Positions 49,795 through 58,326 of a stretch of DNA of 58,326 nt are shown piece after piece. Location of the stretch: contig JAAWHL010000004.1 of assembly GCA_022795855.1 (NCBI GenBank), forward strand, positions 1 through 58,326. Direction: 5' to 3'. Within the stretch, counting starts at the first letter, position 1. Each line of letters opens with the position of its first letter. The notes under the pieces are model-generated. The model ran no database searches. It worked only from the letters and a program-made list of their open reading frames with translations, and was not told the DNA's origin. A program made the translations under genes and the position numbers. This stretch comes from Lawsonibacter sp. (GTDB lineage: Bacteria > Bacillota > Clostridia > Oscillospirales > Oscillospiraceae).

Positions 49795-50916
49795 TTACTG
49801 CTTCATCAGCGCCCGCAGGGTCCGGTAGATTTTCTCCCCCGCGTCGGGCACCGCCATGGCGCTGAGGGCCCGAATCATCTCCTCCCTCCGGCGGGGCGTG
49901 CGCAGCAGGTCTTCCGCCTGGGCGTACAGCTCCCGCTCGCCGCAGTTTTTCTCCAGCAGCAGCACCGCCGCCCCCTGCTCCGACAGTACCCGGGCGTTTT
50001 TCTCCTGGTGGTTGGCCGTCACGTTGGGCGAGGGCACCAGAATGGACGGCTTCGCGATGGCGGTCAGCTCCGAGATGGTGGACGCCCCCGCCCGGCACAG
50101 CACCACGTCGGCGGCCTCCATTACCAGGGGCATGTCGTAGATATACTCCCGCACCTCCACGCCGGTCCCCTCCAGATTCAGGCCCCGCCGTTCCAGCTCC
50201 TCCTTCATCCAGCCGTAGTCCCGGCCCGCGCCGTGAATGTGGTGGAAGGGGGTGCCGTCGTAGCATTCCTGCGCGATGAACCCGGCCATTTTCCGGTTCA
50301 TCACCTCCGCCCCCAGGGAGCCCCAGTAGGACAGCAGCAGCGGCCGGTCGTCCGTCAGCCCCAGCTGCGCCCGGGCCTCCTGCCGGGTACAGCGGAAAAA
50401 GTCCCCCCGCACCGGCGTCCCGGTGACCACCACCTTGTCCGGGTCGTGGTAGTGAGCCCGGCTCTCCTCAAACCCCACCATGACGCAGTCCACCACCTTG
50501 GACAGCGCCCTGGTGGTCAGCCCGGGGACGGCGTTGGACTCGTGAACAGCGGTGGGAATGCCCCGCTTGGCCGCCTGCCGGACCACCGGGAAGGAGGCGT
50601 ACCCCCCCGTGCCCACCACCAGGTCGGGCTGAAACTCGTCTAAAATGTCCCTGGCCTGCTTTTTTGACCGGTGCATATTCACCACCGTACCCAGGTTGTG
50701 GGCCACGTCCGACGGGGCGAAGGAGCGGTGAAAATTGGTGATGGTCACAGAGCGAATCTCATACCCCTCCTTGGGGACCAGGTGGTTTTCCATTCCCCCG
50801 TCCGCCCCCACAAACAGAACCCTGCAGCCGGGATGCCGCTCCTGGAAGATACGGGCCAGGGCTACCGCGGGATTCACGTGCCCCGCCGTACCCCCGCAGG
50901 TAAACAAAATGTTCAT
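49795..50916 (-). CDS. murG: UDP-N-acetylglucosamine--lipid I transferase MurG
   Basis: Makes lipid II from lipid I on the inner face of the membrane. The 373 residues show GGTAGHVNPAVALA (first G-loop), VGTGGYASFP (second) and HESNAVPG, and the UDP-binding end CRAGASTISELTAI with PSPNVTANHQEKNA. ATG 50916 has a GAGGTG site 5 nt upstream; the in-frame extension to 50976 has none. Part of the dcw operon after ftsW. Confidence 0.97.
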   Translation of the reverse strand: MNILFTCGGTAGHVNPAVALARIFQERHPGCRVLFVGADGGMENHLVPKEGYEIRSVTITNFHRSFAPSDVAHNLGTVVNMHRSKKQARDILDEFQPDLVVGTGGYASFPVVRQAAKRGIPTAVHESNAVPGLTTRALSKVVDCVMVGFEESRAHYHDPDKVVVTGTPVRGDFFRCTRQEARAQLGLTDDRPLLLSYWGSLGAEVMNRKMAGFIAQECYDGTPFHHIHGAGRDYGWMKEELERRGLNLEGTGVEVREYIYDMPLVMEAADVVLCRAGASTISELTAIAKPSILVPSPNVTANHQEKNARVLSEQGAAVLLLEKNCGERELYAQAEDLLRTPRRREEMIRALSAMAVPDAGEKIYRTLRALMKQ

Positions 50917-51032
50917 CGGAAACACCTCGCTTTGCGTTTCTCCTCCCGACGGAGGGGGAAACAGCTGTAATCGCACAAACTGCGGTCTCGCAAAAACACA
51001 CTCTCATCCGGCGGCCCTTGGAAGGATGCCGC

Positions 51033-52244
51033 TCAGTCGTTTTTCGGCGCCGGAATCTGCCGGGAGATGCTGAGCACCACTCCCATCTCCGCCAGCTGAA
51101 TCATCAGCGCCGTGCCTCCGTAGCTGAAAAAGGGCAGGGAGATGCCGGTGACGGGAATCAGGTTGGTCACCACGCTGACGTTGAGGAAGACCTGTACGGC
51201 CAGCAGCGTGATAATGCCCACAATGGTCAGCGCGCCGAATTTGTCCCGGGCGTGGAGGGCCAGCCAGTAGCCCCGCAGAATCAGCAGGGAGAAGAGGAGC
51301 AGCACAATGGCTCCGCCGATAAACCCCAGCTCCTCCACCACAATGGCGAACACGCAGTCGTTCTCCGGCTCGGGGATATAGAGGAATTTCTGCATACTCT
51401 TGCCCAGCCCGCGGCCGGTCAGGGCCCCGGAGCCCACGGCAATCAGGGACTGGATGGTCTGAAAGCCCTTGTTCTGGGGGTCGCTCCAGGGATCCCGCCA
51501 CAGCTGCACGCGGGAGGTCATATAGTCGGTTTCGTTGATGATAAACCACAGGGCCGCCCCCGCCAGGCCGCCCCCCAGGGCGAACCAGCGCAGGCTGATT
51601 CCCGCCGCAAAGAGCACCGCCGCGCCCCCCGCCAGCACCAGGATGGTGCCCGACATGTGGGGCTCCAGCAGCATCAGCCCCGCGATGACCAGCAGAACCG
51701 CCCCATAGGGCACCAGCTCCAGAAAGCCCACGTTGTCCAGCCGCTGAAGGGTCCGCCCGGTCAGGGTGCGCTTGCTCCACTTCCGCTTCTTCTCCGTGTC
51801 CCGTTTGGACAGGCGGGAGGCAAAGAACAGGATGACCGCCACCTTTGCAATCTCCGAGGGCTGAAAGCTGGGACCGCTCACAATAAACATATACATCCAC
51901 CGCTGGGCGCCCACCGTGCTGCGGCCGAACCCAAAGGGCAGCACCAGGACCAGCAGCGCAATCGCGCCCACCAGCATGGGAATCGCCAGCCACCGCAGGG
52001 TCTGGTAATTGACCTTTGACACGAAGTACATCGCCAGCACACCCGCCCCGGCAAACAGCGCCTGGCGCCTGATATATCCCAGCGGCGAGTCCTCCAGGTA
52101 GTACGCCGTGGCATAGGAGGCGGAAAACATCATCAGCAGACCGATGCCCAGCAGCATCATGGTCAGCATCAGAAAGGGCAGGTCCATCGGTCCCCGGGCC
52201 AGCTGTTCCTCCATGGTAAGATCTCGTTTTGCCTTGCGGGCCAA
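51033..52244 (-). CDS. ftsW: Peptidoglycan polymerase FtsW (SEDS family)
   Basis: Polymerises glycan strands from lipid II at the septum with the PBP encoded upstream. The 403 residues have about 10 helices. SEDS signatures: FSASYATAYY, QPSEIAKVAVILF, LEPHMSGTILVL, NDCVFAIVVEELGFIG and the C-terminal VTGISLPFFSYGGTALM. The cytoplasmic N-terminus is short. A spoVE function is possible since spore-formers often carry several SEDS copies. murD, which usually lies before it, is absent here. Confidence 0.95.
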   Translation of the reverse strand: MARKAKRDLTMEEQLARGPMDLPFLMLTMMLLGIGLLMMFSASYATAYYLEDSPLGYIRRQALFAGAGVLAMYFVSKVNYQTLRWLAIPMLVGAIALLVLVLPFGFGRSTVGAQRWMYMFIVSGPSFQPSEIAKVAVILFFASRLSKRDTEKKRKWSKRTLTGRTLQRLDNVGFLELVPYGAVLLVIAGLMLLEPHMSGTILVLAGGAAVLFAAGISLRWFALGGGLAGAALWFIINETDYMTSRVQLWRDPWSDPQNKGFQTIQSLIAVGSGALTGRGLGKSMQKFLYIPEPENDCVFAIVVEELGFIGGAIVLLLFSLLILRGYWLALHARDKFGALTIVGIITLLAVQVFLNVSVVTNLIPVTGISLPFFSYGGTALMIQLAEMGVVLSISRQIPAPKND

Positions 52245-52361
52245 TGGGGTCCCTCCTTTTCAGACTGCCGCGCCTCCCGGCCGTTCGCTCCGACCCGGGC
52301 CTTAGCCCGGCGGCTCGCGGCGGTTCCGCGCTCATTTCCTGCCACGCTGCGCGGTTCTTGG
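52245..52361. other. GC-rich spacer between mraY and ftsW
   Basis: A 117-nt gap in the place where murD is usual. It contains GGCCTTAGCCCGGCGGCTCG and a nearby GCCACGCTGCGC, which resemble pieces of the tandem repeat at 58079-58326. No gene is visible. Confidence 0.5.
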
Positions 52362-53351
52362 TTACATCGGATAGCGGTTCATTACCCCCAGGAAAGCCAG
52401 GGCGCACAAAATCAGGGTACCGCCGGAGAAGACGCAGAAGAGCTTTACCTCGCTCCAGCCGCCCATCTCCAGGTGATGGTGCAGGGGCGCCATCCGGAAA
52501 AAGCGCTTTCCGCCGGTCTTTTTGAAATAAACCACCTGGATGATGTCCGACAGCACCTCCAGCACATACACCAGCCCAATCACCGGAATCACCAGGGGGA
52601 TGTTCAGCGCAAAGGCCATGCCGCACACCGCCCCCCCCAGGAACAGGGAACCGGTGTCCCCCATGAACACCTTGGCCGGGTGAAAATTGTAGACCAGGAA
52701 CGCGGACAGCCCCCCCGCCAGGGCGGCGCTGGCAATGGTCAGGTCCGCCCGCCCGTACCAGGCGGACACCGCCAGGTAGAACAGCGCCACGGGGATGGTC
52801 ACTCCGGTGGCCAGTCCGTCGATGCCGTCGGTCAGGTTGACGGCGTTCACCGTAGCCACCATGACAAAGGAGGCAAAGACCATATAAGCCACCCACGGGA
52901 TGCCCACAATTTCAATATCCAGGAACGGAATGTAAAGATCAGGGGTAAGATACCCTGTCTGCCGCAGAATCACGGTAAAGGCCACGGAGGCCGCCAGCTG
53001 AAGCAGGAACTTCTGCGAAGCGGTCAGCCCCTCGTTGGCGTGGTGGCGCAGCTTCTGGAAGTCGTCAATAAAGCCGATGACTCCGAACACCAGGGCAAAG
53101 AGGAAAACCGCGATATGGTTATACTGTCCCTGCGCCGTCAAATCCCAACCCGCCACAAACACCGCCGTGCCCATCGCCAGAATGAACATCAGCCCGCCCA
53201 TAGTGGGGGTGCCCTGCTTGGACATGTGCCAGGTGGGCCCGTCGGCGCGGATGGACTGCCCGGCCTTCAGCCGGCGCAGCAGCGGAATCAGCACCTGGCC
53301 GGCAATCACCGCCACGCCGAAGGCAACAATGAAGCTGAGAATGTAGGTCAT
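52362..53351 (-). CDS. mraY: Phospho-N-acetylmuramoyl-pentapeptide transferase
   Basis: Transfers phospho-MurNAc-pentapeptide to undecaprenyl phosphate, forming lipid I. The 329 residues have about 10 helices. Conserved loops are HMSKQGTPTMGGLMFI, GFIDDFQKL (Mg-binding DD), NAVNLTDGIDGLATG and FMGDTGSLFLGG, followed by PLHHHLEMGGWSE. Directly after murE (46 nt), without the usual murF between them. Confidence 0.97.
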   Translation of the reverse strand: MTYILSFIVAFGVAVIAGQVLIPLLRRLKAGQSIRADGPTWHMSKQGTPTMGGLMFILAMGTAVFVAGWDLTAQGQYNHIAVFLFALVFGVIGFIDDFQKLRHHANEGLTASQKFLLQLAASVAFTVILRQTGYLTPDLYIPFLDIEIVGIPWVAYMVFASFVMVATVNAVNLTDGIDGLATGVTIPVALFYLAVSAWYGRADLTIASAALAGGLSAFLVYNFHPAKVFMGDTGSLFLGGAVCGMAFALNIPLVIPVIGLVYVLEVLSDIIQVVYFKKTGGKRFFRMAPLHHHLEMGGWSEVKLFCVFSGGTLILCALAFLGVMNRYPM

Positions 53352-53397
53352 ATCGGAAACCTCCAGGATTTCTTTCTCTCGGGTATGAGCCGGCGGA

Positions 53398-54903
53398 TTA
53401 TTGTATCACGCCGGCCAGGGGTTTTCCACCGTTTCTTGTCTTTTTTCCCAAATCCTGCTCCGCCCGCTCCCGGAAATATTCGGCCACCGCCTCCCGCTCG
53501 TCCAGGGGATACCGTATCCCTTGGATCTCCTGGTAGGTCTCGTGGCCCTTGCCCGCCAGGACAATCACGTCCCCCGGCCGGCCCAGGTCCAGACAGAAGC
53601 GGATGGCCTCCTTCCGGTCAGGCCGAACGAAAATTCGGGCCGTGCTCTCCTCCATCCCGGTCAGGATTCCGTCGATGATGGCCCGGGGATCCTCCGTTCT
53701 GGGGTTGTCGGAGGTGACCACCGCCACGTCAGCCAGGGCCCCGGCAACGGCCCCCATCAGGGGGCGCTTGCTCCGGTCCCGGTCCCCGCCGCAGCCGAAC
53801 AGGCAAATCAGCCGGCCCGGAGTGAAGTCCCGGGCGGTGGTCAGGATGTTCTCCAGCGCGTCCGGCGTGTGGGCGTAGTCAATCATCACGGTGTAGGCGG
53901 CAGGCACCGGCACCACCTCCACCCGCCCCTTCACCCCCCGGACGCTCCGCAGCGGGGCGGCCCCCTCCCTCAGGGGGATGTTCAGGCACAGGCCGCAGGC
54001 CAGGGCTGCTAGGGCGTTGTAGATGGTAAAGCCTCCGGGTATCGGCAGGTGGACCCGGGCAATCTGCCCTCTGGCCACCGCCTCAAACTCCACATGGGCG
54101 GCGCTCAGGCGGATGTTTTTCGCCGTCAGCCCGGCCTCGTCCCGGCTCTCCGAGTAGGTCAGCACCGGGCAGGAGACCGTCCGGGCGTAGTGCCGTCCCG
54201 CCTCGTCGTCCAGGTTCAGCACCGCCCGCGCCGACTGCTCAAACAGCTTCCCCTTGGCCGCCCGGTAGGCCTCCATGGTCCCATGGTAGTCCAGGTGGTC
54301 CTGGGTCAGGTTGGTAAACAGCCCCACGTCAAAGGCCAGCCCCTCCACCCGGTGCTGGACCAGGGCGTGGGAGGATACCTCCATCACCACGTGGGTACAT
54401 CCCCCGTCCGCCATCCGCCGCAGCAGCTGCTGCAGCTCGTAGGACTCCGGCGTGGTGCGGTGAGCGGGCAGCTCCAGGTCCCCCACCATGTTTTGGTTGG
54501 TGCCAATCAGGCCCACCCTGGCGCCCAGCGCCCCTTCCAGCAGGGCCTTTATCAGGCAGGTGGTGGTGGTCTTGCCGTTGGTCCCGGTCACGCCGACCAG
54601 GACCATCCCCTCCCCCGGATGCCCGAACCAGTTGGCGGACACCAGGGCCAGGGCTTTTCTGGGGTCGGGCGTGGACAGCCATGGGCCCGCCTCCGGCGCT
54701 TCCCGGCACAGCACGGCGGCCGCGCCCTTTTCCAGCGCGGAGGCGATATGTCTGTGCCCGTCGGTCTTCTCTCCCGGCAGCGCCACAAACAGCGCGCCCG
54801 GGGTCAGGGTCCGGCTGTCGTAGGATATGGAATTTATTTCCATATCCAGGTCGGCCGTCCCCCCCGTGAGGGGGACGCCGGCCAGCAGGCCGCGCAGTTT
54901 CAT
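53398..54903 (-). CDS. murE: UDP-MurNAc-tripeptide synthetase MurE (meso-diaminopimelate type)
   Basis: Adds the third stem amino acid to UDP-MurNAc-L-Ala-D-Glu. The 501 residues contain GVTGTNGKTTT (ATP loop), a HRTTPESYELQQLL region, VMEVSSHAL, DYAHTPDALEN and GCGGDRDRSKRPLMG. The motif TSDNPRTEDP (DNPR at about 400) marks enzymes adding meso-diaminopimelate rather than lysine (established). ATG 54903 has GAGGGGTGA upstream; a longer start does not. Second enzyme of the dcw operon after the PBP. Confidence 0.96.
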   Translation of the reverse strand: MKLRGLLAGVPLTGGTADLDMEINSISYDSRTLTPGALFVALPGEKTDGHRHIASALEKGAAAVLCREAPEAGPWLSTPDPRKALALVSANWFGHPGEGMVLVGVTGTNGKTTTTCLIKALLEGALGARVGLIGTNQNMVGDLELPAHRTTPESYELQQLLRRMADGGCTHVVMEVSSHALVQHRVEGLAFDVGLFTNLTQDHLDYHGTMEAYRAAKGKLFEQSARAVLNLDDEAGRHYARTVSCPVLTYSESRDEAGLTAKNIRLSAAHVEFEAVARGQIARVHLPIPGGFTIYNALAALACGLCLNIPLREGAAPLRSVRGVKGRVEVVPVPAAYTVMIDYAHTPDALENILTTARDFTPGRLICLFGCGGDRDRSKRPLMGAVAGALADVAVVTSDNPRTEDPRAIIDGILTGMEESTARIFVRPDRKEAIRFCLDLGRPGDVIVLAGKGHETYQEIQGIRYPLDEREAVAEYFRERAEQDLGKKTRNGGKPLAGVIQ

Positions 54904-54942
54904 AGTGTCACCCCTCACGGGTGCGGTTTCATTCTTTCTAAA

Positions 54943-57336
54943 CTATCCGGTATACAGATATCCGTCGTCTATCTGGGGCGTGGCGAACTCCACGTTGATA
55001 ATGGTGCCCGCGGCCACCGACTCTCCGCCGGCCACGCTCTGGCTCTGCACCTTGGAGCTGTTGCCGTAGTAGGTGCTGGACCCGGAGGCCCGCATAAACA
55101 GGCCTGCGTTCTCCAGCCGGGTCTTGGCCCCCTCATAGCTCAGTCCGCTGACGTCGGGAACCACCACTGTCTCCGCCGGTTCCTCTCCCAGGTAAAGAAT
55201 CACCGTGCTGCCGCCCGGGATGGCGGTGCCCGCGCTGGGGACCTGGGCGGTGACCGTGTCGCCGCCGCCCACGGTGCGGAAGCTCAGCTTCCGCTCGTCC
55301 AGGGCCTGCTTGGCCTCTGCCAGGCTCACCCCCGTCACTCTGGGCATGGACACGTCGGCCAGATCCGATTCGCTCTCGGTGTAGTGCTTCTCCACGCCGA
55401 TGTAGTCCAGAATTTGGGCCATCAGCGGGCCGATCTTTTGGGCGGGCATGTTGCCTCCACTGATATAGGTTCCGGTGGTCCCCGTACTGCTGCCGGGGGC
55501 GGAACGGGCCGGGGTATTATAGGCAAGCAGGACGATGACCTGCGGGTCGTCCGCCGGGGCAAAGCCCATGAAGGACACCACCACCTCGCCGGGCACGGTG
55601 GTCTCCGAGGTTCCCGTCTTGCCGCCGATGCGGTAGCCGGGCTGGTAGGCCTTCTTGCCCGTCCCCTCCACCGGGTCGGCCACCACGCTCTCCAGAATGG
55701 CGGTGGCCCGGGCGCTGGTCTCCTGGCTGACGACCTGCCGCACCACGGTGGGCTCGGTCTTCTGAACCACCGTCCCGTCCTCGGCGGTAACAGAGTCCAC
55801 AATATAGGGCTCCATCAGGTTTCCGCCGTTGATGACCGCAGAGAAGGCGGTTATCATCTGGAGGGGGGTCACGTTGAAGCGCTGGCCGAAGGAGGCCACC
55901 GCCAGGTCCACGTTGGACATCTGGGGCCAAATCTGGCTGCCCGCCTCGCCGGGCAGCTCCACGCCGGTGGGTTCGTTCAGGCCGAAGGCGTTGAAATACT
56001 CATAAAACTTTTCCGTGCCCAGACGGGCGCCGATTTCCATAAAGGCCGGGTTGCAGGAGTGCTGCACCGCCATCTGAAGGGTCTGGGCCCCGTGCCCGGT
56101 CAGCTTGGAGCAGTTGATGACCTTGTTCCAGCCGGCCACCCGGGCGCCGCCGGAGCAGAAAAAGCTGTCGCTGTCGGACACCAGCCCCTCCTCCAGCGCG
56201 GCGGCCAGGACCAGCGCCTTGAAGGTGGATCCCGGCTCGTAGGTGTCGTTCCAGGCCTGGCTGCGCCACTGCTTGTTCCGGGCGGCGGCCACCGCCGCGG
56301 CATACTGCTCCTCGGTGGTCTCCGGGCTGTTCTTCAGCTCCTCCAGCCGGGCCAGGAGCTTTTCGTCCCGGATGGTACTGTAATCGTTGGGGTCGTACTC
56401 CGGGGAACTGGCCGCCGCCAGAATCGCCCCCGTTTTGGGGTTCATGACGATACACCAGCCGCCGGCCAGCACATCGTAATCCTTGATGCCCTCCTCCAGG
56501 GTCCGCTCGGCATAGGCCTGGATGGTGGCGTCGATGGTCAGATTCAAATTGTAGCCGTTTACCGCGTCGATATACTCCGAGTAGCTGTTGTAAATCTCCG
56601 TGCTGTGGGCGGTCTGACTGGTAATCACCCTTCCGGCAGTGCCCTCCAGAGTGTCGTTGAACCAGGCCTCCAGGCCGTAGGCCCCGCCCTCGCTGTTGCA
56701 GAAGCCCAGCACCTGGGCCGCCAGACTGGAGTAGGGGTAGTAGCGCTTGGTGGCCGGGGTCAGATACAGGGAGTAGCCCAGCTTGTTTTCCGCGATAAAG
56801 GCCTGAAGCTGGTCGGCCTGCTCCCCCTCCACGTTGGTTTTCAGTACCTCATACTGGCTGTTGGTCCGGGTCATGCGCTCGGCCACCTTCTCACGGTCCA
56901 GCCCCAGCACCTGGCATACCTTGTCGGTAATCAGGTCCCGCCTGGCCTGGATGGCCGCGCTGTAGGCCCCCTGGTCGGTGGTTCCGTCCTCGTTTTTGAA
57001 CTTCGACTCGCTGATGCTGTTCACCAGGTCCCGGGGGGAGAGAATCACGTTGTACACCGTGGCCGACATGGCCAGCACGTTGCCCTTGGCATCGTAAATA
57101 TTCCCCCGGCTGGCCGACACGGGAACGTCCCGCGTCTGCTGTTCCACCGCCAGCCGCTGATAGTACTCGTGATTCACCACCGCGATGTTCCATATCTGGC
57201 GGAGCAGAGGCACAAACAGCACCACGCCAAACACCAGCATCAAGAGCACCGTCCGGCGGAACACCAGACGCTTTGAGCCCGTCTCCCGCTGGCGCTTCTC
57301 CTGCCGGCCGCCGAAATCCCTGATGTTTTCCCGCAT
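54943..57336 (-). CDS. Class B penicillin-binding protein with two PASTA domains (SpoVD/FtsI-like)
   Basis: A septal or spore-cortex transpeptidase of 797 residues. One N-terminal helix (about 25-45), a PBP dimerisation domain (from SASRGNIYDAKGNVLA), then the transpeptidase with YEPGSTFKALV (nucleophile Ser, SxxK, about 364-367), HSCNP (SxN) and IGGKTGTSE (KTG). Two PASTA modules end the protein (about 655-790: MPRVTGVSLAEAKQALDERKL and VPDVSGLSYEGAKTRLENAGL). Position after ftsL fits FtsI; PASTA modules fit SpoVD, and only one PBP gene is in this cluster. ATG 57336 has GGAGG 6 nt upstream. Confidence 0.93.
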   Translation of the reverse strand: MRENIRDFGGRQEKRQRETGSKRLVFRRTVLLMLVFGVVLFVPLLRQIWNIAVVNHEYYQRLAVEQQTRDVPVSASRGNIYDAKGNVLAMSATVYNVILSPRDLVNSISESKFKNEDGTTDQGAYSAAIQARRDLITDKVCQVLGLDREKVAERMTRTNSQYEVLKTNVEGEQADQLQAFIAENKLGYSLYLTPATKRYYPYSSLAAQVLGFCNSEGGAYGLEAWFNDTLEGTAGRVITSQTAHSTEIYNSYSEYIDAVNGYNLNLTIDATIQAYAERTLEEGIKDYDVLAGGWCIVMNPKTGAILAAASSPEYDPNDYSTIRDEKLLARLEELKNSPETTEEQYAAAVAAARNKQWRSQAWNDTYEPGSTFKALVLAAALEEGLVSDSDSFFCSGGARVAGWNKVINCSKLTGHGAQTLQMAVQHSCNPAFMEIGARLGTEKFYEYFNAFGLNEPTGVELPGEAGSQIWPQMSNVDLAVASFGQRFNVTPLQMITAFSAVINGGNLMEPYIVDSVTAEDGTVVQKTEPTVVRQVVSQETSARATAILESVVADPVEGTGKKAYQPGYRIGGKTGTSETTVPGEVVVSFMGFAPADDPQVIVLLAYNTPARSAPGSSTGTTGTYISGGNMPAQKIGPLMAQILDYIGVEKHYTESESDLADVSMPRVTGVSLAEAKQALDERKLSFRTVGGGDTVTAQVPSAGTAIPGGSTVILYLGEEPAETVVVPDVSGLSYEGAKTRLENAGLFMRASGSSTYYGNSSKVQSQSVAGGESVAAGTIINVEFATPQIDDGYLYTG

Positions 57337-57499
57337 CCCGCGCCTCCTTTTGTCCCCTTCCCGCTTTGCAGACAGAAGCGCAAGAAAAGCATCTCTTTCC
57401 TTGCGCCTCATGCTCTCTTTCGTTTTGCAGCGCCGCAGGTGCTCTCTCCTCCGGCGTCAGGCAAGGGGCCAGGTTCACACCCAGACTATATGCGCCGGT

Positions 57500-58048
57500 T
57501 CATCGGAAATATTCAATCACATCGGAAATTACCGCTCCAATTCCTCTCAGCCCGTCCAGAATCCCGCCGCCCGCGCCGGCAAACAGCTCTACGCTGTCCG
57601 GCTCGGACAGGTCGATGTACTCAATCTGACTGGCCGTGGGCCGCACCATGCTGCTCCCCACCGCCTGCTGGATGCGTTCCAAATCAAACACCTGCTCGTA
57701 TTTGGCCACCAGGGCCGCGTTTTCCGTCAGCAGGCCGTCCAGCTCCTGGCGCAGAGACACCACCTCGTCGGCCAGCACCGTATACTGGGTGTGGCTGAGC
57801 AGCAGCAGGGCGGCAAACGCGCCCACCAGCAGAAAGCCGACTACCGCGAACAGAGACACCCGGCCCGCCTCCCGCACCCGGACCTGCGTCCGGGTGAGAG
57901 GCCGCTCCTTGGGACGGACCCGCGGCCGGGGCCGCACGACCTCCTCCCGGCCGGGACTGCGCACCGTATTTTCCGTATACGCAGGTGCGTATGCTACACT
58001 GCCGTAGGTTCGGTAGGCCGATATTTGACTGCGCCGGCGGCTGGCCAT
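57500..58048 (-). CDS. ftsL: Cell division protein FtsL
   Basis: A 182-residue bitopic protein. A long Arg/Pro-rich cytoplasmic tail (to about 60) is followed by one helix at about 62-85 (VSLFAVVGFLLVGAFAALLLL), then a coiled coil (VLADEVVSLRQELDGLLTENAALVAKYEQVFDLERIQQ). The place before the PBP gene identifies it; sequence alone is weak, as is normal for FtsL. ATG 58048 has GGAG about 9 nt upstream; GTG 58057 is an alternative. rsmH is expected just beyond the window. Confidence 0.87.
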   Translation of the reverse strand: MASRRRSQISAYRTYGSVAYAPAYTENTVRSPGREEVVRPRPRVRPKERPLTRTQVRVREAGRVSLFAVVGFLLVGAFAALLLLSHTQYTVLADEVVSLRQELDGLLTENAALVAKYEQVFDLERIQQAVGSSMVRPTASQIEYIDLSEPDSVELFAGAGGGILDGLRGIGAVISDVIEYFR

Positions 58049-58078
58049 TGCGCTCACTCCAATTCTTTCGTATTTTTC

Positions 58079-58326
58079 GCTGTCGCGCTTTGCCTGTTCA
58101 CCGCGCGGCTCTAAGTCCTTCGCCTCCGGGAAGACCCATCCGGGGCCTCCGGCCCCTCCTTAGGCTCTTCCCTGCGCTTCGGCCTTAGCCCGCTGCTCAC
58201 GACGGCGCTGCGCTTCTTCTGCTGTCACGCTTTGCCTGTTCGCCGCGCGGCTCTAAGTCCTCCGCCTCCGGGAAGACCCATCCGGGGCCTCCGGCCCCTC
58301 CTTGGGCTCTTCCCTGCGCTCCGGCC
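58079..58326. repeat. Tandem GC-rich repeat upstream of ftsL
   Basis: The segment from 58079 recurs from 58221 (period 142 nt). Over the 106 nt visible in both, I count five differences, all transitions. The unit contains CCGCGCGGCTCTAAGTCC, GGGAAGACCCATCCGGGGCCTCC and GGCTCTTCCCTGCGC, and it can fold strongly. The second copy is cut by the window edge. No coding frame is supported. Confidence 0.8.

Noticed and set aside
54049-57276. 1075-codon open frame on the plus strand
   Set aside because: It is antisense to murE and the PBP, both with full sets of family motifs; it is an artefact of high GC, without SD or family similarity.

Overview
This window looks like a piece of the chromosome of a GC-rich, spore-forming, anaerobic Clostridia member, most likely in the Oscillospiraceae (Flavonifractor/Lawsonibacter/Pseudoflavonifractor-like). 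That placement is an inference. It rests on the sporulation genes yabP/yabQ, a SpoIID-domain cortex-type protein, a SpoVD-like PBP, a MurE with the DNPR signature of meso-diaminopimelate enzymes, many clostridial promoters and strong SD sites, and Firmicutes-type families (long-form HPF, DUF4358, DUF4956). No rRNA is present, so the genus cannot be fixed from this sequence.

Layout. 1-561 is AT-rich and holds a remnant of a large serine recombinase. 562-2037 is guaB, followed by an ISAs1 transposase remnant. 3059-9139 carries a secreted nuclease, a Cof-type HAD phosphatase, a GntR/LacI-type regulator, an acyl-ACP thioesterase/zinc-ribbon pair and an NhaC antiporter. 9182-11383 is an orphan hybrid histidine kinase. 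11511-14486 is a copper locus: promoter, CsoR-like operator, CopA with a fused CopZ, and CsoR. 14810-20682 holds surface lipoproteins, a two-gene ThrE/YjjPB-type exporter, a MATE pump, trmO and a membrane protein. 21242-24252 is a YfcC-type transporter and an M20 amidohydrolase that share an identical upstream 18-bp element. 24557-24917 is a small membrane protein behind a LexA-like double box. 25046-28732 holds hpf, an amidohydrolase, an orphan small RNA, and an S1-domain/divIC/yabQ/yabP cluster. Then come pyrB with an extra zinc domain and a Met-Glu-Val tRNA operon.

31037-41024 is the most unusual part. An ECF sigma factor and a membrane partner stand before a co-directional seven-gene operon: VTC-domain protein, DUF4956 membrane protein, CotH-like kinase, glycosidase-like protein, HEAT-repeat membrane protein, processive GT2 synthase and a DivIVA-like coiled-coil protein. 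I read it as a candidate envelope polymer synthesis machine. After an IS630 remnant come a GHKL/LytTR two-component system and a three-gene spore-type peptidoglycan-binding operon.

45991-58048 is a division and cell wall cluster on the minus strand, in transcription order ftsL, spoVD-like PBP, murE, mraY, ftsW, murG, murA, ftsQ/divIB, ftsZ. murF, murD and murC are absent from their usual places. The window ends in a tandem GC-rich repeat upstream of ftsL. A dispersed family of about 130-165 bp imperfect palindromic repeats occupies several intergenic gaps.
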